Shown: positions 8,203 through 16,064, counted from the first letter of the stretch. The stretch: 20,683 bases of DNA from CAYONP01 sp964405335 (GCA_964405335.1 CAYONP010000097.1:1-20683), one strand, 5' to 3'. Translations and numbers: made by a program. The notes: generated from the sequence alone by a model not told the origin.

Positions 8203-8284
8203 CGCCGGTAGCAGTGGCCGAAGGGCAGTGCGGACTCCTGCCGGATTGGACCGCCGTTACTTCCGGGTGCTCGCCGACGCGGGC
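8203..8284 (-). pseudogene. Decayed fragment of the 177-aa gene family
   Basis: This intergenic stretch carries a direct repeat of parts of the intact gene at 10345-10878. About 41 nt at 8204-8244 match 10387-10428 at roughly 34 positions, including GCCGGTAGCAGTGG identical in both. About 20 nt at 8264-8283 match near 10535-10555, including CGGGTGCTCGCC. On the minus strand the pieces read RVGEHPEV (intact: RVGEHPLF) and, in another frame, LPFGHCYR (intact: LLFDHCYR). About 100 nt between them in the intact gene are missing here. This fits an internally deleted, frame-broken relic. Matches were found by eye. Confidence 0.6.
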
Positions 8285-8346
8285 GTGTCGCCGGTGATGA
8301 GCCGCGGCGTCTGAGCCGCGCGCAGACGCACCCGACAAACCGACTC

Positions 8347-8370
8347 GAAATATCCACAATGTCCACATTG
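8347..8370. promoter_or_regulatory. Palindromic operator candidate upstream of the caspase-like gene
   Basis: CAATGT-CC-ACATTG (8357-8370) is a perfect inverted repeat in an AT-rich island 31 nt before the caspase-like start codon. Immediately upstream is GAAATATCC (8347-8355), a 9-mer that recurs at 10964-10972 before the polyglycine lipoprotein. No clear -35/-10 pair was seen. The palindrome would overlap or lie just downstream of a promoter. Confidence 0.4.
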
Positions 8371-8401
8371 CCGCGTGCGTCGAATCGCCGGGAGGGATGC
8401 C

Positions 8402-10264
8402 ATGGGCTGGATCAGGGCTCTGTTCATCGCGCTGCTCGCCTGCGGCGCGGCGACGGCCGGGACCCACGTCGTGCTGTTCGGCGTGGAGGACTACGACGAC
8501 CCCAGCATCGCACCGCTGAGATACGCGGTCGACGACGCTCGCGCGCTGGCCGAGGCGTTCGTCCGGCTCGGCGTGTCGCCCGAGCAGGTCTCGATTCTGA
8601 CCAGTGACGCCACAGCCATCGATCGGCGGCCGACCCGGGCCAATGTGCTGGCCGCTCTGGGCCGGGCGCGCGAGCGTGCGCGGCTGGGCGACCAACTGGT
8701 GGTCTTCTTCGCCGGCCACGGAGTCGAGCTCGACGGCGAGCAGTACCTGCTCACGGTCGACACGCGGCGCAGCTTGATGGCCGAGACGGCCCTGCCGACG
8801 CGTCTGCTCAGCACCGTGCTCGAGGGCCTCGAGGCCGACGATGTGCTGTTCCTGTTCGATGTCTGCCGCAACAACCCGGATGCCGCCGGCGCGCGGGGCG
8901 AGGCCGACTCGGCGATGACCGAAGGCATCGCCAAGATGGTCCGGCCGCGGCATCTCGGCGCGCCCGATGCGCTCCGGCCGGTGGTCCTGCTCGCCTGCGA
9001 TGTCGGACAGCGCGCCTGGGAACTCGACGACGAGGGTCACGGCGCCTTCACCTGGTTCGTGCTGCGGGGCCTCGGCGGCGAGGCCCGCGACGACGCCGGC
9101 GTGGTGACCGTCAGCAGCCTGGCCGGCTATGTCCAGCGCGAAGTCGAGCGCTGGTCGGGCCGCGCTCACCGGCCCCGGCAGACCCCGCGGCTCGAGAACC
9201 CCGGCGGGCGCGACTTTGCCCTGGTCGCCCAGCCCACCTCGGCCGCCGGCGAGCTGGTCCCCGTGCCACCCGACTGGCCGGCGCGGCTGGCCACGCTGCG
9301 ACTCCAGCCCAATGTGCCCTACCGCGTTGCGCGGCCCGACGGCATGCCCCAGGTGCTCGTCGCCGGCGGCGAGTTCACGCTCGGCAGCGTCGACGGACCC
9401 GACGAGCTGCGGCCGGTCCGGCGAGTCGACCTGACCGCTTTCTGGATGGACCTCCACGAGGTCACCGTCGAGCAATACTGCCGGTTCCTCAACGAGCAGC
9501 GGCCGCCCGACGAACAGCGGCAGCGCTGGGTGGCGGTGCTCGGCGAGGTGGCCAACCGCTACCTGCCACCGGTGATAGAGCGCGCCGGCGGGCTCTACCG
9601 TCCGACCGACGGCCGCGCGCAGCACCCGGTGGTCTGGGTCTCGTGGGAGGGGGCCAACGCCTACGCCGAGTGGGCCGGCCGAGCGCTGCCCAGCGAGGCG
9701 CAGTGGGAGCGCGCCGCGCGCGGCGGGCTCGAGGGCGAACGTTACCCTTGGGGCAACGGCCTGCCCGAGCCGGGGCAGGGCAACCTGGCCGACCTGCAGT
9801 GCATGTTGCTCTACGACCGCCGGCCGTCGGGCTGGCCTGGCATCCTCGATTACGACGACGGCTTCGCGACCACGGCGCCGGTCTGCTCGTTCGCGGCCAG
9901 TCCGTTCGGGCTGTTCGACCTCGAGGGCAACGTGCGCGAGTGGTGCCTCGACTGGTACCGCGGCGACTTCTACGGAGCACTGCCGGCGGACGACCCGGTC
10001 AACCTCGAGCCCTGGACGCCGCGGGGCGGGGTCGATCTCGGGATCGTCACCATCGGCGGCCGCCGCGACCCGCACCGGTCGCTGCGCGGCGGCTCGTGGA
10101 ACCGCCCGCTGAGCGAGGTGGCAGTCGCGTGGCGCGCGCACGCCAAGCCCGACGAGTGGTTCGGCGACGTCGGTTTCCGCTGCGTTTCACCCTTCGGCGA
10201 AAGCGGCGGCAGCCTGGCCGACCGCCTGCGCCAACAGAGCGCCGACGCGCCAGTCCGGTACTGA
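8402..10264 (+). CDS. Exported caspase-like (clan CD) protease fused to FGE-sulfatase-fold domain
   Basis: A 620-aa protein; ATG 8402 has GGGAGGG five nt upstream. Residues 1-20 are a signal peptide (WIRALFIALLACGAATAG). Residues about 22-275 are a caspase-like (peptidase C14) domain: THVVLFGVEDYDD start, His106 in VFFAGHGVE and Cys155 in LFLFDVCRNN, so the catalytic dyad is intact. Residues about 315-610 have the formylglycine-generating-enzyme/C-type-lectin fold: AGGEFTLGS, EVTVEQYCRFLN, RALPSEAQWERAARGG, GNVREWCLDWY, RSLRGGSWN and VGFRCV. The cysteine pair used by true FGE enzymes after RGGSW is absent (RGGSWNRPLSEVAVAWRAH), so this half is probably a binding or regulatory domain. Such fusions are known in bacteria, including among cyanobacterial and rhizobial metacaspase-like proteins; substrates are unknown. 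The gene is monocistronic and convergent with the 177-aa gene. Confidence 0.9.
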   Translation: MGWIRALFIALLACGAATAGTHVVLFGVEDYDDPSIAPLRYAVDDARALAEAFVRLGVSPEQVSILTSDATAIDRRPTRANVLAALGRARERARLGDQLVVFFAGHGVELDGEQYLLTVDTRRSLMAETALPTRLLSTVLEGLEADDVLFLFDVCRNNPDAAGARGEADSAMTEGIAKMVRPRHLGAPDALRPVVLLACDVGQRAWELDDEGHGAFTWFVLRGLGGEARDDAGVVTVSSLAGYVQREVERWSGRAHRPRQTPRLENPGGRDFALVAQPTSAAGELVPVPPDWPARLATLRLQPNVPYRVARPDGMPQVLVAGGEFTLGSVDGPDELRPVRRVDLTAFWMDLHEVTVEQYCRFLNEQRPPDEQRQRWVAVLGEVANRYLPPVIERAGGLYRPTDGRAQHPVVWVSWEGANAYAEWAGRALPSEAQWERAARGGLEGERYPWGNGLPEPGQGNLADLQCMLLYDRRPSGWPGILDYDDGFATTAPVCSFAASPFGLFDLEGNVREWCLDWYRGDFYGALPADDPVNLEPWTPRGGVDLGIVTIGGRRDPHRSLRGGSWNRPLSEVAVAWRAHAKPDEWFGDVGFRCVSPFGESGGSLADRLRQQSADAPVRY

Positions 10265-10314
10265 CCGCCGCCGGAGGTACGTCGGCCGACGGCCCTCGGC
10301 CCTGGCCGGCGGTC
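10263..10314. terminator. Nested stem-loop between convergent genes
   Basis: An outer 8-bp stem GACCGCCG (10263-10270) / CGGCGGTC (10307-10314), starting inside the caspase-like stop codon, encloses an inner stem GGCCGA (10284-10289) / TCGGCC (10296-10301). It has no T-tract. Its position between two convergent genes suits a bidirectional transcription end. Confidence 0.45.
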
Positions 10315-10344
10315 ACCTCACTCCGTGGTGCGGAGCCGTCCTGC

Positions 10345-10878
10345 TCAGCCTCGGCGAGCACGCCCCGCCGCCTGCTCGGTAGCCAGCCGGTAGCAGTGGT
10401 CGAAGAGCAGCTCGAACTCATGCCTGGCTAGCGCCCGGCAGGCCGCCTCCTCGTCGCCGCCGGCGCCAAGCGCCTGCTCGCAGCGGTCGACGAAGTCGAA
10501 CGGGTCCCAGCCGGGCCCGAGCAGCGCGAACAGCGGGTGCTCGCCAACGCGGCGGAACCAGTACTTGGCGTTGCCGAAGTCCGGCTCGCGGCGGTGCATG
10601 ATGCCGTGCCAGTAGCTGCCGTCGGGCGTCTCGGTCGCCTGGCTGAGGCTGTGCGACTCGGCCAGGAAGTCGTGCTCGAGCCAGGCGGCGCTGACGCAGC
10701 AGGCGGCGGCCTGGTCGTCGACCACGTCGATGTGGGCGAAGGCGGTGGCCACGGTCAGCCGCGCCAGCGCCTCGCGCGCGGCGGCATTCGGCCGGCCCGG
10801 GCCGAGCTCGTGCAGCCGCCGTTCGGCCAGCAGCGCGGCGAAGACGGGACCGTAGGCGGTCGGGTCGAACTCCGGCAT
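10345..10878 (-). CDS. Conserved-looking protein of unknown function, 177 aa
   Basis: Starts at ATG 10878 (a longer GTG start at 10944 is possible but its extra residues look non-conserved). No signal peptide, so cytoplasmic. A dense motif of aromatic and charged residues runs through residues 88-117: SYWHGIMHRREPDFGNAKYW, then FRRVGEHPLF. Further features are AAWLEHDFLAESHSLSQ (65-80) and HEFELLFDHCYRLATEQ (153-169). The clustered His, Arg, Glu and Asp suggest a ligand- or metal-binding site, but I do not recognise a named family; I have an impression of similar planctomycete hypothetical proteins. A broken second copy lies at 8203-8284 on the same strand, on the other side of the caspase-like gene. 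It is transcribed divergently from the polyglycine lipoprotein. Confidence 0.75.
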   Translation of the reverse strand: MPEFDPTAYGPVFAALLAERRLHELGPGRPNAAAREALARLTVATAFAHIDVVDDQAAACCVSAAWLEHDFLAESHSLSQATETPDGSYWHGIMHRREPDFGNAKYWFRRVGEHPLFALLGPGWDPFDFVDRCEQALGAGGDEEAACRALARHEFELLFDHCYRLATEQAAGRARRG

Positions 10879-10937
10879 GGTCGTCTCGAGTCGATCGATA
10901 GCATGGCGCAGCGGCGATCGGCGGTCAGCGATCGGAC

Positions 10938-10980
10938 TTGACACCCGGCCGCTATTAACGATAGAAATATCCGATATAGC
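10938..10980 (+). promoter_or_regulatory. Promoter/operator region with nested palindromes
   Basis: A perfect -35 TTGACA (10938-10943) is followed at 18 nt by a weak -10 (TAGAAA, 10962-10967). Overlapping it are ATATC-C-GATAT (10967-10977), GCTAT (10951-10955) with ATAGC (10976-10980), and CTAT-N5-ATAG (10952-10964). The patch is strikingly AT-rich in its context. It would serve the lipoprotein gene at 11040 and may act on the divergent 177-aa gene. Confidence 0.45.
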
Positions 10981-11039
10981 CTGCCGACGGGGTAGGCGGT
11001 GGCGTTGACGCCGCCCGGCGGTGGCCCAGGAGGGCAGAG

Positions 11040-11633
<594 letters not shown>

Positions 11634-11646
11634 CGCCGGCCGCATC

Positions 11647-11667
11647 GGGCGGCGCGCTGAACCGCCC
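11647..11667 (+). terminator. Stem-loop after the polyglycine lipoprotein gene
   Basis: GGGCGG (11647-11652) pairs perfectly with CCGCCC (11662-11667) over a 9-nt loop, 13 nt after the stop codon. There is a short pyrimidine run (TCTC) but no real T-tract. Weak candidate for a transcript end. Confidence 0.35.
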
Positions 11668-11703
11668 TCTCGGCGGCGGCGTCGATCGGTGCGGAGGGAG
11701 ACC

Positions 11704-11823
11704 ATGCGATTCGTGCGCCCGATGTTCGTGCTCAGGGCGATTGCCCTGGCCGTGGCGGCGGCCGATCCGGCCTGCCGCAAGCGACGGCGTCGCAAGCGGC
11801 GACGGCGACGACGGCCCTGCTGA
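11704..11823 (+). CDS. Small Arg-rich ORF, possible frameshifted lipoprotein relic
   Basis: A 39-codon ORF from ATG 11704 with a strong GGAGGGAG three to four nt upstream. The N-terminus is hydrophobic (MRFVRPMFVLRAIALAVAAA) and ends in PAC, resembling a lipoprotein signal. The tail is 13 Arg/Lys in a row (residues 25-37), then PC. Read in the +2 frame, the same tail encodes SDGVASGDGDDGPAELS, which looks like the Gly/Asp/Ser tethers of the neighbouring lipoproteins. The Arg run may therefore be a (GAC GGC)n tether out of frame after an indel or a sequencing error. Nothing recognisable follows in that frame. A genuine membrane peptide with a cationic tail is the alternative. Confidence 0.4.
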   Translation: MRFVRPMFVLRAIALAVAAADPACRKRRRRKRRRRRRPC

Positions 11824-11847
11824 ACTGAGCACAGCCCGCGGCCCGAT

Positions 11848-11876
11848 TTGCGCTCGCGCACCACCCAGGCTAGACT
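11848..11876 (+). promoter_or_regulatory. Sigma-70-type promoter of the clan-CD-like lipoprotein
   Basis: TTGCGC (11848-11853), a 17-nt spacer and TAGACT (11871-11876). The start of transcription would be near 11883, about 30 nt before the ATG at 11914. Confidence 0.6.
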
Positions 11877-11913
11877 CGCGCCGAAGACGCATCGCGTGGG
11901 AAGGGGGTTGGTC

Positions 11914-13872
11914 ATGCGACGAGCGACTGGTTGCGTGTGGCTGGGCAGCGTGGTGCTGTTCGCCGCCCTGTTCGGTTGCTCGAGCAGCGGCGACGGTGGC
12001 GGCGGCGGTACGCCCGACGAAGTGGAGCGGACGGTCGCCGCGGGCGAGGCGCTGAGCCGGCAGTTCAGCGCGCTCTGCGCGGCCGAGGGCTGGCCGGCGG
12101 CGACGGCCGGCTTCGCCACCTGGGCGGCGGCACAGCCTGAAGTCGCCGAGGTCGAAGTTCACCCCGAGTCGCAAGACGTCACCGTGGTCTACGACTCGGG
12201 CGTCTACCACATCTTTCACCCCAACGACCAGGTCGGCGAGGTCGAGGTCGCCGGCGGGCGGAACGCCGCGCCGCCGGCTGGCCGCGGGCGGTTCATCCCG
12301 GCACGGGCGACGGCCACCGCGGCGACCTCGCATCCCAGTGGGGTGGAGAACTACGCCGAGGTGGTGGCCGAAATCCAGACCATGCTCGACGCCGCCGGTG
12401 AGGCGGGCTACAGCGTGCCGGCCACGGCGCCTGACGCGACCGTCGACTGGCTCCGCTCGTGGGGCGACCACGGGCTGATTCTGTTCCACGGCCACGGCGG
12501 CTGGCGGCGCGTGCGCGGCGACGACATCTACACCGTGCAGACCAGCGAGCGGTTCAACAGCCTGCGCGGGCCGGGCATCCGGCACTGGGGCGACATGATC
12601 GCTCGCCGCATGGGCTTCTGGAGCACCGAGGGCGACGAAAGCCAGGACTCGTTCACGGTCAACACGCGGTTTCTCGAACACTACTGCCCGACGATGACCG
12701 CCGGCGGGATCGTCTACTTCAATGCCTGCCACAGCCTCGAGCGCACGGCCGACCCGGCCGGTGTGCTGTGTGACAACGGCACCGAGGTGGTGGTCGGCTG
12801 GGACGGACTGTGCCCGCGACTCAGCGGCGCGCACATCGCGCAGTTCTTCTTCGACCGGCTGCTCGGGTTCAACGACATCCGGCCGCAGTCGCCGCCGACG
12901 CGGCCGTTCACCTACGACGACGTGCGGGCGGCTATCCTGGCCACGATGACCACCACGTTCATGTTCGACCGCGACGAGGACGGCACGCTCGAAACGCCCG
13001 GCGCCTGGGCCTCCTACCGCGGCGCCGCGGGCGAAACGACCACCAGCGGTGTGCCGGTGGTTACCGGCGGTTACTTCATGCCGCAGGCCAGCACCAACCC
13101 GCGGCCGTTCGTCAACCTGACCGGCTACTTCGGCCGGCCGCAGCAGCAGGTCTTACTCGGCGGCACGGCGCTGAACGTGATGCGCTGGACCGAGACCGAG
13201 ATCTCCGCCGAGGTGCCGCTGACTGGCGACGACGCGACGGGGGATCTGTTCGTGCGGGCCAACGGCCTGAACAGCAACCCGGTGCGGCTGACGCGGTGGC
13301 TTGGCACGATCGACGTGACGGTCAACGAGCCGGGCGAAATCTCCGGCTGGGTCGACGTGCTGTTCGGCGCGCGGGGCCTCACCCAGCGCCTGCGCGACGA
13401 GGTCGACCACACGCCGGACACCGCCGTCGGCCCGTTCGATGCTTGCCACGTCTACGAAGACACCGGCACCATCTCGTGGGACATCAGCGGTGAGTGGACC
13501 GACCGGTTCGGCGACCACCACGAGGTCGAGGCAGCGGGCAACGCCGAGGCGGTCTCGACGGCGGCCTCGCCCCCGGCCGACGTCGGCTGCATCCTGGTGC
13601 TCGACCTCGACTCGAACAACCCGGCCAACCGCCGGTACCAGCTCATGCTGTCCGTGATTGTGACCGGGACCGAGACGGTCACGCACGACGGCGTGGCGAC
13701 GACGCGCGACTGGGTCGGAGTCTACGCCCACCCGGACTACACCGCCCCGGCCGCGCTGCCGACCGACTGGCGCATCCCCGGCGGGACCATCACCGGCGAC
13801 GGCTACGAGATGACCTGGACCGAGCTCGAGCCGGACCCGGCACCGAGCGTGGCCACGATGCCGGCACGGTGA
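11914..13872 (+). CDS. Lipoprotein with clan-CD (CHAT/gingipain-like) His/Cys motifs and TIG-like domain
   Basis: A 652-aa protein; ATG 11914 has GGGGG about six nt upstream (in-frame non-ATG starts further up would precede the promoter). Signal MRRATGCVWLGSVVLFAALF ends in a lipobox with Cys22, then SSSGDGGGGG as tether. Residues about 140-330 contain DHGLILFHGHGGW (His192/His194) and GGIVYFNACHSLE (Cys272), then GTEVVVGWDG and AQFFFDRLLGF. This His-Gly...Ala-Cys order, with strand-helix elements after the Cys, resembles clan CD cysteine peptidases (caspase, gingipain and CHAT types). Residues about 395-470 (NLTGYFG, VLLGGTALNVMRWTETEISA, NGLNSNPVRLT) resemble an IPT/TIG Ig-like domain, and a beta-rich C-terminus follows. 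Protease activity is inference. It could act on surface or periplasmic substrates. Confidence 0.82.
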   Translation: MRRATGCVWLGSVVLFAALFGCSSSGDGGGGGTPDEVERTVAAGEALSRQFSALCAAEGWPAATAGFATWAAAQPEVAEVEVHPESQDVTVVYDSGVYHIFHPNDQVGEVEVAGGRNAAPPAGRGRFIPARATATAATSHPSGVENYAEVVAEIQTMLDAAGEAGYSVPATAPDATVDWLRSWGDHGLILFHGHGGWRRVRGDDIYTVQTSERFNSLRGPGIRHWGDMIARRMGFWSTEGDESQDSFTVNTRFLEHYCPTMTAGGIVYFNACHSLERTADPAGVLCDNGTEVVVGWDGLCPRLSGAHIAQFFFDRLLGFNDIRPQSPPTRPFTYDDVRAAILATMTTTFMFDRDEDGTLETPGAWASYRGAAGETTTSGVPVVTGGYFMPQASTNPRPFVNLTGYFGRPQQQVLLGGTALNVMRWTETEISAEVPLTGDDATGDLFVRANGLNSNPVRLTRWLGTIDVTVNEPGEISGWVDVLFGARGLTQRLRDEVDHTPDTAVGPFDACHVYEDTGTISWDISGEWTDRFGDHHEVEAAGNAEAVSTAASPPADVGCILVLDLDSNNPANRRYQLMLSVIVTGTETVTHDGVATTRDWVGVYAHPDYTAPAALPTDWRIPGGTITGDGYEMTWTELEPDPAPSVATMPAR

Positions 13873-13888
13873 CGACGCGGGCGGCGTT

Positions 13889-13917
13889 TTGACCGCCGGA
13901 TCGCCGCCGGCTATACT
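13889..13917 (+). promoter_or_regulatory. Near-consensus promoter of the aminotransferase gene
   Basis: TTGACC (13889-13894), a 17-nt spacer and TATACT (13912-13917). Transcription would start near 13924, leaving a leader of only about 11 nt before the ATG at 13935, with the ribosome-binding GGAG at its extreme 5' end. Confidence 0.75.
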
Positions 13918-13934
13918 CCGCGCGGAGCAGGTTC

Positions 13935-15164
13935 ATGGTCAGCCTCGAGCGACTCGCGGTCGACGGCGGCACGCCCGTCTGTGACGGTCACTGGCCGGCC
14001 TGGCCGGCGGTCGACCCGGCCGAGTGGGACCAATCCGTCGGCCCGCGGCTGCGCGAGGTCTATCTCAGCCGCACAGAGGGCCTGCCGGGCCCGCAGGCCG
14101 AGGCGCTGGCCGGTGACTTCGCGGCCTACACCGGCACGCGCCACGCCGTGCTGACGCCGCACGGCACCGACGCCATCATGGCCGGCCTGGCCGGCGTGCT
14201 CGACCTCGACGGCCTCGGCTCGGGCGGCGAGGTGATCTGCCCCGACTACACCTTCGTCGCCACCGCCTCGGCGGCGCTGTTCGTGCGCTGCAAGGTCGCC
14301 TTCGCCGACATCGACCGGCGCCACTACACGCTCGACCCGGCCGCCGTCGAAGCGATGATCGGGCCCGAAACGACGGCCATCCTGACCGTCCACCTGGGCG
14401 GCCAGGCGAGCGATTTGGCCGGCCTGCGCGCGGTGGCCGAAAAGCACGGCCTGGCGCTGATTGAAGACTGCGCCCAGGCCCACGGCGCCGAGTGGCACGG
14501 CGCCCGGGTGGGCAGCCTGTCGGCCGCCGGCTGCTTCAGCTTCCAGTCGTCGAAGAACCTGACCAGCGGCGAGGGCGGCATGGTCACCTGCGACGACGAC
14601 GAGATCCACGCCCGGGTGCACAGCTTCATGAACGTCGGCCGCCGGCCGGGCGGCGAGCGGTGGGAGTATCCCCGGCTGGGCTGGAACTACCGGCCGTCCG
14701 AGTACATCGCCGCCCTGCTGCACAGCCGGCTCGGCCTGCTCGCCGAGCAGACCGCCAGGCGGAACGCCAACGCGCTGCACCTCGACGGGCTGCTGCGCGA
14801 GATCGGCGGCCTGACGCCACCCGAGCGGATGCCCTGGTGCACCGCCCACGCCTATCACCTCTACATGTGCCGCTACGATCCCGACGCCTTCGGCGGCCAC
14901 ACCCGCGGCGAGTTTCTCCACGCCCTCGGGGCCGAGGGCGTGCCCTGCTCGACCGGCTACACCCAACCGCTCAGCGACGAGGACGGCTTCCGCATGGTCC
15001 GCGAGCGGTATCCCGACCAGGTCCGCGTCGGCGACAACGCGAACACTCGCTGGGTGGCGGAGCGATCGGTCTGGTTGTTCCAGAACCTGCTGCTCGCCGA
15101 GCGGGACGGCATCGAGCGCATCGCCGCCGCGGTCGACAAGATCCGCCGCGCCTGGAGCGGTTGA
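13935..15164 (+). CDS. DegT/DnrJ/EryC1/StrS-family PLP aminotransferase
   Basis: A 409-aa PLP enzyme of the family that transaminates keto-sugars or makes AHBA-type precursors. Motifs: N-terminal LAVDGGTPV, AVLTPHGTDAI (residues 71-81, phosphate-binding region), EVICPDYTFVATASA (99-113), ALIEDCAQAHGA (Asp178 pairing with the PLP ring nitrogen) and FSFQSSKNLTSGEGG (Lys207 as the Schiff-base lysine). All key residues are present. ATG 13935 follows a GGAG. The N-terminal 'DGG.P' form and the acidic, oxidoreductase-free surroundings do not reveal the substrate; no nucleotide-sugar genes are adjacent, so the amino-sugar role is a family default only. The rhodanese gene follows after 42 nt and may be co-transcribed. 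Confidence 0.9.
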   Translation: MVSLERLAVDGGTPVCDGHWPAWPAVDPAEWDQSVGPRLREVYLSRTEGLPGPQAEALAGDFAAYTGTRHAVLTPHGTDAIMAGLAGVLDLDGLGSGGEVICPDYTFVATASAALFVRCKVAFADIDRRHYTLDPAAVEAMIGPETTAILTVHLGGQASDLAGLRAVAEKHGLALIEDCAQAHGAEWHGARVGSLSAAGCFSFQSSKNLTSGEGGMVTCDDDEIHARVHSFMNVGRRPGGERWEYPRLGWNYRPSEYIAALLHSRLGLLAEQTARRNANALHLDGLLREIGGLTPPERMPWCTAHAYHLYMCRYDPDAFGGHTRGEFLHALGAEGVPCSTGYTQPLSDEDGFRMVRERYPDQVRVGDNANTRWVAERSVWLFQNLLLAERDGIERIAAAVDKIRRAWSG

Positions 15165-15206
15165 CCCGACCCGCCGGCGACACCACAGTGATCTCCGGAG
15201 GGTCTG

Positions 15207-16064
15207 ATGTCCGCCCTGCTCTGCCTGCTCGTCTGTGCCGCCGAACCCGCCCTGCCGCCGGTCCTCTCGCCGGTGCGCGACGCCGAGGCGATCGACCGGC
15301 TGCTGCCCGGGGCCGTGATTCTGCACGTCGCCGCGACCCGGGCGGTCTACGACGGCGGGCACATCCCCGGCGCGCGGCTGCTCCTGCTCGACGCCATCGT
15401 GGAGGACCGCGACGGCGCGCTGAACGAGATGCGTTCGGTCGCCGAGCTGGCCGAGGCGTTTGGCGCGGTCGGCGTCGACGGCCGGCGACCGGTGTTGCTC
15501 TGCGGCGACGGGCATCCCATCCCCGCCGCGCGGGCGTTCGTCACCTTGGAGTACCTCGGCCTGCGCGGCCGCGTGGCGGTGCTCGACGGCGGACTGATCG
15601 GCTGGCGCGAGGCGGGCCGGGCGACCACCGTCGAGGTACCGGCGGCGGCGGTGGTGGCGTTCCGGCCCGAGGTCGATGACGAGGTGCTGGTCGGCGCCGA
15701 GCAGGTCGAGGGCGCCGAGTGCCTACTCGACGGGCGGCCGACCGAGCAGTACCGCGGCGACGAGCCGGGCCGTGAGGTGCGGCGCGGCGGCCACATCCCA
15801 GGCGCCGAGAGTCTGCCGCTCGAGGCAATGCTGACCAGCCCCGAACTGCCCACCTTCCGGCCGCGCGAGGAGCTGGCCGAGGCGTGGCGCGAGCAGGGCT
15901 TCACCGCCGAGCGGACCGTCGTCGGCTACTGCCGCACCGGAATGACCGCCTCGGCGATCTACCTGGTCGGCCGCTGGCTCGGTTACGACATGCGGATGTA
16001 CGACGGCAGCTTCACCGAGTGGAGCGGCGACGACCAGCGCGAGGTGGCCGCCGGCGGCGAGTGA
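15207..16064 (+). CDS. Double-rhodanese-domain sulfurtransferase
   Basis: A 285-aa protein with two rhodanese domains, as in thiosulfate and 3-mercaptopyruvate sulfurtransferases. ATG 15207 has GGAGGG four nt upstream. Each half has the rhodanese signature GGHIPGA (residues 50-56 and 194-200). The C-terminal catalytic loop is GYCRTGMTASAIYLVGRWLG, with Cys242. The N-terminal domain also has a Cys in the loop position (LLCGDGHPI, Cys99), whereas this domain is usually inactive. The loop CRTGMT is closer to thiosulfate-type enzymes than to the CGSGVT of mercaptopyruvate enzymes. The start MSALLCLLVCAAEPA is hydrophobic, so export is possible. It lies 42 nt after the aminotransferase; its stop codon directly abuts the convergent ATPase stop. 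Confidence 0.88.
   Translation: MSALLCLLVCAAEPALPPVLSPVRDAEAIDRLLPGAVILHVAATRAVYDGGHIPGARLLLLDAIVEDRDGALNEMRSVAELAEAFGAVGVDGRRPVLLCGDGHPIPAARAFVTLEYLGLRGRVAVLDGGLIGWREAGRATTVEVPAAAVVAFRPEVDDEVLVGAEQVEGAECLLDGRPTEQYRGDEPGREVRRGGHIPGAESLPLEAMLTSPELPTFRPREELAEAWREQGFTAERTVVGYCRTGMTASAIYLVGRWLGYDMRMYDGSFTEWSGDDQREVAAGGE

Noticed and set aside
8072..10141. 689-codon minus-strand frame
   Set aside because: Antisense to the caspase-FGE gene; its product is low-complexity Arg/Gly/Ala/His, with no motif, as expected for a GC-rich shadow frame.
8402..10264. Active formylglycine-generating enzyme
   Set aside because: The fold motifs are present, but the catalytic cysteine pair after RGGSW is missing.
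11704..11823. Cationic antimicrobial or DNA-binding peptide
   Set aside because: The Arg run is explained more simply by (GAC GGC)n read out of frame; no supporting neighbours.
13911..15515. 534-codon minus-strand frame
   Set aside because: Antisense to the aminotransferase and the start of the rhodanese gene; no recognisable domain.
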